Positions 56,279 to 64,000 of a stretch of DNA of 64,000 bases are shown here, piece by piece. The stretch covers positions 208,155,262-208,219,261 of the forward strand of contig CM062292.1 in the NCBI GenBank assembly GCA_031216915.1, in the 5' to 3' direction. The position numbers and the translations under genes are program-made. Numbering within the stretch: the first letter of the stretch is position 1; each line of letters opens with the position of its first letter. The notes under the pieces were generated by a model. It did no database searches. It saw only the letters and a list, made by a program, of their open reading frames with translations, and was not told where the DNA came from. The DNA comes from Pictodentalium vernedei. Its lineage: Eukaryota > Mollusca > Scaphopoda > Dentaliida > Dentaliidae.

Positions 56279-58848
56279 ACTAGAGGCTCCAAAGAGCCTG
56301 TAATCACACACTTGGAACTATACATATAAAAATGTGATTTCTCATAGGCTTTCCATGGTAACATGAGCTGCAATTGTGGCCATGTTAGCAACATTACATC
56401 TACATTACATGAGGATCATTGGTAGAAGGTGTCCCAGTCCTCAATCATGTGAAGTTTCAAAACATTTGACTTTGTAGTTTCAAAGGGGAAGATTTTTGCA
56501 AAATTCACCAATCAGGATCAGAGAATGTCTCTGGTGGCCATATTTTCCAACCAATGGGAACAAAAAGAGAATCATTTGTAGAGGGCCTTCTGTAGACCAT
56601 TCCTGCCAAGTTTGGTTCACATCGGCTCAGTAGATGAAAATGTGATTTCCCATAGGGTTTCTGTAGTAACTATAAGCCGCAATTGCGGCCATGTTTGCAA
56701 CACGATCAACATTAAATGAGGATTGTTGATAGAAGGTGTCTCAGTCATCAACCATGCAAAGTTTCAAAACATTTGACCCTGTGGTTTCAGAGGAGAAGAT
56801 TTTTCAAAATCCACCAATCAGGATAAAAAAATGCTTCTGGCAGCCATCTTTTTTGATGCACAGTAACAAAATGAGGAGCGTTTGTAGAGGACCTGCCATA
56901 GACTATCCTTGCCATGTTTGGTTCATGCCAGCTCAGTAGTTCCAGAGAAGAAGATGAAAATGTGATTTCCCATAGGGATTCTATAGTAACTATAAGCCAT
57001 AATTGCAGCCATGTTTGCAACCCGATCAACATTAAATGATGATCACTGGTAGAGAGTGTCTCAGTCATCAACCATGCAAAGTTTCAAAACATTTGGCCCT
57101 GTGGTTTCAGAGAAGAAGATTTTTTCAAAATCCACCAATCAGAATCAAAAAATGCTTCTGTCAGCCTTGCTTTTTAATGCATGGTAACAAAAATGAGGAG
57201 CATTTGTAGAAGACCTCCCATAGACTATCCCTGCCAGGTTTGGTTCATGTCGGCTCAGTAGTTCCAGAGAAGAAGATGAAAATTTTGTTTTCCCATGGTG
57301 TTCCTATCGTAACTATAAGCCACAATTGTGGTCATGTTTACAACCCGATCAACATTAAATGAGGATTGTTGGTAGAGGGGGTCCCAGTCATCATTTATGT
57401 GAAGTATCAAAACATTTGGCCTGGTAGTTGCAGAGAAGATTTTTGAAAATCCACCAATCAGAATCAAAGAATGCCTCTGGCGGCCACGTTTTTCAACCCA
57501 CGGGAACAAAAACGGATCGTTTGTAGAGGACCTCCCATAGATCATTCTTGCCAAGTTTGGTTCATGTCGGCTCAAAAGTTCGAGAGAAGAAGATGAAAAT
57601 GTGATTTCCCATAGGGTTTCTATAGTAATTATAAGCCGCAATTGAAGCCATGTTTGCAACCCGATCAACTTTAAGTGAGGATCATTGATAGAGGGGTTCC
57701 CAGTCATCAACCATGCAAAGTTTCAAAACATTTGGTCTTGTGGTTTCAGAGGAGAAGATTTTTCAAAATCCACCAATCAGAATCAAAGAATTCCTCTGGC
57801 GGTCATGTTTTCAAACCCATGGGAACAAAATGAGGATCATTTGTAGAGGACCTCCCATAGACTATCCCTGCCAGGTTTGGCTCATGTCGGCTCAGTAGTT
57901 CCAGAGAAGAAGATGAAAATGTGATTTCCCATAGGGTTTCTATAGTAACTGTAAGTCGCAATTGTGGCCATGTTTGTAACTCAATCAACATTAAATGAGT
58001 ATTGTTGGTAGAGGGGGTCCCCAACTATCAAAACATTTGGCCTGGTAGTTGCAGAGAAGATTTTTGAAAATCTACCAATCAGAATCAAAGAATGCCTCTG
58101 GCGGCCACGTTTTTCAACCCATGGGAACAAAATAAGGATCGTCTGTAGAGGCCCTCCCATAGATCATTCTTGCCTAGTTTGGTTCATGTCGGCTTGGTAG
58201 TTCTAGAGAAGAAGATGAAAATGTGATTTCCCATGGGTTTCTATAGTAATTATAAGCCGCAATTGAAGCCATGTTTCCAACCCGATCAACATTAAATGAG
58301 GATCATTGGTAGAGGGGGTCCCAGTCATCAACCATGCAAAGTTTCAAAACATTTGGTCCTGTGATTTCAAAGAAGAAGATTTTTCAAAATCCACCAATCA
58401 GAATCAAAGAATTCCTCTGGCGGCCATGTTTTCAAACCCATGGGAACAAAATGAGAATCATTTGTAGAGAACCTCCCATAGACTATCCCTGCCAGGTTTG
58501 GCTCACGTCGGCTCAGTAGTTACAGAGAAGAAGATGACAATGTGATTTCCCATACGGTTTCTATAGTAACTGTAAGCTGCAATTGTGGCCATGTTTGTAA
58601 CCCGATCAACATTAAATGAGGCCTGTTGGTAGAGGGTGTTCCAGTCATCATTTATATGAAGTTTTACAACATTTGGCCTGGCGGTTTCAGAGGAGAAGAT
58701 TCTTGAAAATCCACCAACCAGAATCAAAGAATGCCTCTGGAAGACATGTTTTTCATCCGACGGGAACAAAATGAGGAACGTTTGTAGAGGACCTCCCATA
58801 GACCATTCCTGCCAAGTTTGGTTCACACTGGCAGGCTCAGCAGTTACA

Positions 58849-58879
<31 letters not shown>

Positions 58880-58939
58880 GACGGCGGATGCCAAGTGATG
58901 TGAAAAGCTCAAATGGCCTTTTAGGCCAGGTGAGCTAAA
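56279..58939 (+). mobile_element. pearl-like (Helentron/HINE-type) element B, copy 2
   Basis: Same architecture as 30848-33212: 5' ACTAGAGGCTCCAAAGAGCC, about eight 316-bp units with the same phrases, and 3' AGGTGAGCTAAAC. The microsatellite is reduced to GGACGGCGG. Unit number differs between the copies. Confidence 0.8.
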
Positions 58940-59115
58940 CAATTAGCTATTACCCTGCTGGGGCAGACTACTATGGCATTTATGATGTCACTGCTGATTG
59001 CCATGTTGATACTTTCTATGCCTGGTCCTACTCATATATCACCAAACTAGTACTACCGGCAACAGTTTTTATGTCCATATGCAGGTCTTTGAACATGCCA
59101 AGCTGTCAGGCTCTT

Positions 59116-59341
59116 TTAACTGGTCGAGTGCTCAATTATTTTCCAATGGTGATTTGTAACATGACTATTTTTTTTTAAAGATTCTATAGTTACCAGCAAG
59201 TGGAGCATTGGATTAGCAAAACTTTGGTCACAAATAATTGAGTTGTTACAATTTATTGCAAGTGCCAGGTGGCACTCGCAAAAAAAATTGTAACAAAACA
59301 ATTTTGTATAAACATTTTTTGCTCTACTGCTAAACTAATCA
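59116..59341. mobile_element. palindromic MITE family 3, truncated at a Tc1 fragment
   Basis: TTAACTGGTCGAGTGCTCAA on the left; hairpin TTACAATTTATTGCAAGTGC / GCACTCGCAAAAAAAATTG. The sequence breaks at about 59341, where the Tc1 remnant begins. Confidence 0.65.
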
Positions 59342-60515
59342 GGCCTGGCATTTTGCAAGCTGCAACTCATTCCAGACATGTTTGATTGGATTGAGGTCAG
59401 GGGATCTTGATGGCCAGTCCATACGCTCAATCCCCTCCCTCTGTCGGTACTCCCCGACAGTATGGGCAACATGAGGATGGGCATTATCATCCATCAGAAT
59501 GAATCTATCACCCACAGCACCTGCATACAATCTGACAGGGCATCCAGGATCTCATCAATATACCGCTGTGCAGTCAATGTACCACGGTCAAGGACACAGA
59601 GCTCTGTACGTCCATCCCAGCTGATTCTGCCACAGACCATGATTGACCTTCCACCATAGCAGTCATGCTCAGCAATGTTGGCTGCATGGAATCACTCTCC
59701 TGGTCTTCTCCATAACCTAAAATGCCTATCTGTGTTGTCTAGGCAGTGCCTTGACTCATCTGTAAAAAGGACAGGTCGTAAATCTTCTCTGGTCCATCCA
59801 ACGTGATCCATGGCCCATTCATATCGTGCGTGGCGGTGGCTCTGGGACAGCTGAATGCGAATACATGGTCTTCTCGATCGGAGACCACCTTCGTGCAACC
59901 TTGCCCGGATAGTCTGCGTCGAAACATTTACCCCGGATGCCTTCTGAAGGTCACTGCAAAGCTGGGTTGCTGTGTCAAAGCGGTTCCTATGGGCCTGAAT
60001 GATCAAAAACCAGTCTTCAGCTGCAGATGTTGCCCTGACTCTGCCACAACCATATCATCTGACTGGTGTGCAATACTGCTGAAATCTTGCCCAGGCTCTG
60101 GTGATCACCGTATGGTGCACACCAAGGGCTTCACCAACCTGACGATGGGTAGCCCCTTGTTCCACCATCCCTATACTGCCCACCACATTTCTGCTTCAGA
60201 CAAATGTTTTCTTCCATTTGCATTCACCATATTCAATCATTAAATCACAAGAGTTTGTGTTGAAATGAAGACTGAATACCCTACACATCTCATGTACATG
60301 TAGACAGTACACAAAAACATCATGGAAATCATGGGGTACATGCTTTCCATGACTGTCACGAAAAGTCTGCCTGTCAAGAGATCTAACGTAAACACTGGGG
60401 ACCATCTCAATATATTCCTCAATCACATCCACCAAAAATATCACAAATGTGTCACAAGAAAATTTGACAATGATGTGTCAAATATGTGGTGCTTAGCAAA
60501 CTTTGAGTAGTATAT
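59342..60515 (-). pseudogene. Tc1/mariner transposase remnant, truncated copy
   Basis: Second copy of the element at 51147. The minus strand retains the 5' inverted repeat (about 60493-60513, GCTTAGCAAACTTTGAGTAG), the HTH and linker region, GWTREDLRPVLFTDES (first Asp), LMDDNAHPHVAH (second Asp) and SPDLNPIKHVWNEL with Lys at the third catalytic position. The frame breaks near 60006 and the missing C-terminal end at 59342 make it inactive. The stretch from about 59690 to 59530 (VWGCIS region) is disrupted. Confidence 0.87.
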
Positions 60516-60549
60516 ATTCTAACGTCTTGACTATGTACAACTTTTCCAA

Positions 60550-60800
60550 TTAACCCTTTACCTAACATGAAAAGGCGATGACACTTGCAAACAAAATTAT
60601 TGAATAACTAATTTTTTTTCATATTTGCCTTAAAAACATAGCTTATGACCCCTCATTGGAACGAGCTCATTGAGCTTGTTCCAATGAGGGTCATAAGCTA
60701 TGTTTTTGACACAAAAAATGAAACAATAATGAAAACTGAATGGCAATTTTTGTGATTAGCGCTGGCCGTTTTTTTACTGTTACATTGGGTAAAGGGTTAA
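60550..60800. mobile_element. palindromic MITE family 1, left flank of duplication
   Basis: Orientation: the GACACTTGCAAAC arm is on the left and the GCGCTGGCCG arm on the right. Stem ACATAGCTTATGACCCC / GGGTCATAAGCTATGT. Confidence 0.88.
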
Positions 60801-61237
60801 GATAAAAGTGCCACTTTGGCTAAGTGCTGCTGGGCAACAGTACCAGCCTGATGAGACAAAGAATTTGGGTGGGTGTGACCCAGCATACTCTGTCTAACCA
60901 CAGGCATTGCACAGGATTAGTTAATAGGCTGCTATATCACACACTACAAGAAAATATACACTGACAAGTCTGTAAAAATGCACAGGGTTAGTTGGTTACA
61001 TGTTATGTAGAGTGCAGGATTCAAGGAACTAATGAAAATACTTATACTGGATTATGGAAAGTTTTTTCAAGTGAATTTCAGAAATGAAAACAAATTCTAT
61101 TTTCAATTAATAGCTTGTTATTTGGACATTCAGGTTCCTCTTTCAGTATAAATCTACTGTCAAAAAGGTCAACATGGGTTATTCTGCTCAAGTACCACCC
61201 CTGTTTGTCTTCCGCATATGAAATCAACTCTTTTTGA

Positions 61238-61295
61238 GGAACAATTTTCTCTGCTTATCCATGTGAAAACATGGATAAGCAGAGAAAATTGTTCC
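61238..61295. repeat. perfect 27-bp hairpin with GAAA loop, copy 1
   Basis: GGAACAATTTTCTCTGCTTA...CATGT, loop GAAA, then the exact complement. Confidence 0.9.
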
Positions 61296-61514
61296 CAAAA
61301 ATAAAATATGATATTAGTATCGGTAAATACTATTGTCAAATTTTATTTTTAAGAATTATTTTTTAATTGAATAAAATGGTTAAATAATTTTTTATAGAAT
61401 AACATGGATGAATATATTAACAGAATGTTATTCTATAAGAAGAAAATATTATCAACACTATTTTTTTGCTTTGATGTTATCTGATACAAAATATAGATTA
61501 CTAATGGAACTAGT

Positions 61515-61777
61515 TTAATCCTTTACCTAACGTAACAGCCAAAACCGGCCAGCACTATTCTCAAAAATCGCCAATTAATTTTCATTATTTTTTTCATTTT
61601 TTGTCTCAAAAACATAGGTTATGACCCCTTGTTGGAATGAGCTTGTTGAGCTTGTTCCAATGAGGGTCATAAGCTATGTTTTTGACACAAAAAATGATAC
61701 AATAATGAAAACTGAATGGCAATTTTTGTGATTAGCGCTGGCCGTTTTTTTTACCGTTACATTGGGTAAAGGGTTAA
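61515..61777. mobile_element. chimeric palindromic MITE family 1
   Basis: Both arms are of the GGCCAAAACCGGCC type. The left half matches the MITE at 62492; the right half matches the one at 60550. The stem is mismatched where those parents differ (CATAGGTTATG on the left, CATAAGCTATG on the right). Confidence 0.85.
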
Positions 61778-62214
61778 TATAAAAGTGCCACTTTGGCTAA
61801 GTGCTGATGGGCAACAGTACCAGCCTGATGAGACAAAGAATTTGGGTGGGTGTGACCCAGCATACTCTGTCTAACCACAGGCATTGCACAGGATTAGTTG
61901 ATAGGCTGCTATATCACACACTACAAGAAAATATACACTGACAAGTCTGTAAAAATGCACAGGGTTAGTTGGTTACATGTTATGTAGAGTGCAGGATTCA
62001 AGGAACTAATGAAAATACTTATACTGGATTATGGAAAGTTTTTTCAAGTGAATTTCAGAAATGAAAACAAATTCTATTTTCAATTAATAGCTTGTTATTT
62101 GGACATTCAGGTTCCTCTTTCAGTATAAATCTACTGTCAAAAAGGTCAACATGGGTTATTCTGCTCAAGTACCACCCCTGTTTGTCTTCCGCATATGAAA
62201 TCAACTCTTTTTGA

Positions 62215-62272
62215 GGAACAATTTTCTCTGCTTATCCATGTGAAAACATGGATAAGCAGAGAAAATTGTTCC
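62215..62272. repeat. perfect 27-bp hairpin with GAAA loop, copy 2
   Basis: Identical to 61238-61295, carried by the second unit of the duplication. Confidence 0.9.
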
Positions 62273-62491
62273 CAAAAATAAAATATGATATTAGTATCGG
62301 TAAATACTATTGTCAAATTTTATTTTTAAGAACTATTTTTTAATTGAATAAAATGGTTAAATAATTTTTTATAGAATAACATGGATGAATATATTAACAG
62401 AATGTTATTCTATAAGAAGAAAATATTATCAACACTATTTTTTTGCTTTGATGTTATCTGATACAAAATATAGATTACTAATGGAACTAGT

Positions 62492-62743
62492 TTAATCCTT
62501 TACCTAACGTAACGGCCAAAACCGGCCAGCACTATTCTCAAAAATCGCCAATTAATTTTCATTATTTTTTTCATTTTTTGTCTCAAAAACATAGGTTATG
62601 ACCCCTCGTTGGAACGAGCATTTCGAGCTCTTTCCAACGAGGGGTCATAACCTATGTTTTTGAGACAAAAAATGAAAAAAATTGGTTATTCAAGAACTAT
62701 TTTTGCAAGTGTCGTCTGCTTTTCAGGTTAGGTATAGGGTTAA
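62492..62743. mobile_element. palindromic MITE family 1, right flank of duplication
   Basis: Orientation opposite to the MITE at 60550: the GGCCAAAACCGGCC arm is on the left and the AAGTGTCGTCTGC arm on the right. Stem CATAGGTTATGACCCCTCG with its complement. Confidence 0.88.
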
Positions 62744-63039
62744 ATGGGTTGCCTTTCAGTCAATTTTCCTTTTTTTAAATGTAATCTAGTTAGCATTTTG
62801 ACCTTTTTTCTGCTCTTTCATCACGCTGTAAAGGGCCATTGAGTATGCATTAAGTCTTCTTCGCCTTGCACATTAATGCACCCACTGAATATATGAATAT
62901 GTTTATCATTAAATTGTTCATTTATATTTGGCATGCCACACAATGAGAAAAATTATTAATATAAACCATTACAAATTACGATAGGTTATTTTCGTAAAAT
63001 TACCAAATCTAAAGAGGGTTGCTCATGTGAAAATGAAAG

Positions 63040-63280
63040 TTAACCCTTTCGCTAAGGTGACCAGGGAACAAGACTAAAAAAAACATTTACTGAACAACTT
63101 ACAATTTTCATTTTTTGCCTGCAAAACATAGTATTGGAATGAGCTCAATCAGTTCAATCCAATGAGAGGGCATAAGCTATGTTTTGGAAGCAACTATTGA
63201 AAAATAAAATGAAATTTGACTGGAAATATTTCTGAAATAGTGCTGACCAGATATGGTAGTTAAAATAGATAAAGGGTCAA
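63040..63280. mobile_element. palindromic MITE family 1, degenerate
   Basis: TTAACCCTTTCGCTAAGGTG to TTAAAATAGATAAAGGGTCA. The core is shortened on the left (CATAGTATTGGAATGAGC). Confidence 0.7.
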
Positions 63281-63328
63281 TAAGGTGATAAATCCAATAT
63301 CTGTGTACATTCAAAGATGTATGATGAT

Positions 63329-63408
63329 TTACACTGGTTTGAAAACTGATAACCCTTCGGCCACTGCTGATATTGTGCCTGTATCTGCTTTCAAACTAGT
63401 GTAAATTA
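63329..63408. repeat. inverted repeat
   Basis: TTTACACTGGTTTGAAA and TTTCAAACTAGTGTAAA, 17-bp arms with one mismatch. Confidence 0.65.
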
Positions 63409-63599
63409 AATAGCAAAATGTTTGTAACATTTTGGTGTTTTTCGACATTTTTACCCTATTCACTGGTAAAGTACAGTGTTCACACTGTTTCAAATTTTTA
63501 GTACCAAATGGAATTTTTATTCAGTGCCAAATGAATTTTTGTGGTGCCAAACGAAATCTGATTGTCAATGAGAACAAATTAACAATGTGTCATCCTTGG

Positions 63600-63659
63600 A
63601 GTGCAACAGGGTGCCATCTGCAATCCAAAAGCATTGCAGATGGCACCTTGTTGCATTCA
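63600..63659. repeat. hairpin, about 27-bp arms
   Basis: AGTGCAACAGGGTGCCATCT...GCAAT mirrored by ATTGCAGATGGCACCTTGTT...GCATT. Layout recalls the family-6 core but the sequence differs. Confidence 0.7.
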
Positions 63660-64000
63660 ATGTACAATATTTTAATTCAGTAATAGCCTGCCTCTTTTAA
63701 GCATTTTAATTGCCAAAAAATACTCACAAATAAAAAAAAGAGATAATAAAAAAGTAAAAGGCTATTATTAACATTTACAAAATAATTTCATGATTATTAT
63801 TTACTCACTGTTTATTCACTCCAAATAAACCAGTAGCAAACACAATTTTATCTTCCAGGTTGATTATAAAAAGTGTAAGGAAGATAAACAATGTTTTTAT
63901 AAGAATCAGATTAAATGGATGAACTGTTAATTCAGTTCACCCATAAAAAAGCGCCATATACCCAATGCCTTTTGATTCCTTGACAGGCATGAATTCTATC

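Larger units (their letters stand above)
60660..62615. repeat. 977-bp tandem duplication between MITEs
   Basis: Two near-identical 977-bp units (anchors 60803/61780 and 61511/62488). Each unit is bounded by a family-1 MITE. Differences are very few, so the duplication is recent. Confidence 0.92.

Overview
The window is eukaryotic nuclear DNA: AT-rich, very gene-poor, with long introns, GT-AG splice sites and interspersed repeats on every scale. The repeat content points to a lophotrochozoan, most probably a mollusc. It holds eight elements with arrays of roughly 150-650 bp core repeats, most with a (GGAC/GACGGAC)-type microsatellite near one end and a short terminal hairpin, the layout described for bivalve 'pearl' elements and other Helentron-associated non-autonomous elements. 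It also holds tRNA-derived SINEs, Tc1 transposons and many palindromic MITEs. The species cannot be named from the sequence alone.

Only one cellular gene can be supported. It lies on the minus strand from 55653 down to at least 23170, probably to 16845. Seven well-spliced exons, and a possible eighth, join in frame into a partial protein of about 1758 residues. The first three exons encode the PH domain of a PLEKHG1/2/3-type Rho guanine-nucleotide exchange factor. Three small linker exons follow, then one giant 4648-nt exon encoding a Ser/Thr-rich, largely disordered tail. The catalytic DH domain and the promoter are not visible; they should lie beyond position 64000, because the intron upstream of 55653 runs off the window.

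Everything else is repeat or anonymous sequence. Layout: 1-15700 intergenic (a pearl-like element in two copies, an inverted-LTR gypsy remnant, a dense field of palindromic MITEs); 15900-16850 presumed 3' end of the gene; 16907-23169 last intron (two MITEs and a SINE inserted in a repeat that has an unoccupied paralogue nearby); 23170-27817 giant exon; 27818-37898 intron filled by nested elements; 37899-50647 small exons separated by repeat-filled introns, including a 168/171-bp array with higher-order structure; 50648-55536 intron with a Tc1 element; 55654-64000 intron with a second pearl-like copy, a broken Tc1 and a 977-bp tandem duplication.

I did not find a new enzymatic or defence system. 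The strongest observations concern genome structure: five palindromic MITE families flanked by TTAA (piggyBac-like), with empty-site evidence; duplications whose ends fall in these palindromes, one leaving a chimeric MITE that fits crossover between oppositely oriented copies; pearl-like elements whose 5' and 3' ends co-vary so as to stay complementary; and two such elements inserted at almost the same position of a MITE. Repeat boundaries are read by eye and may be off by several bases.
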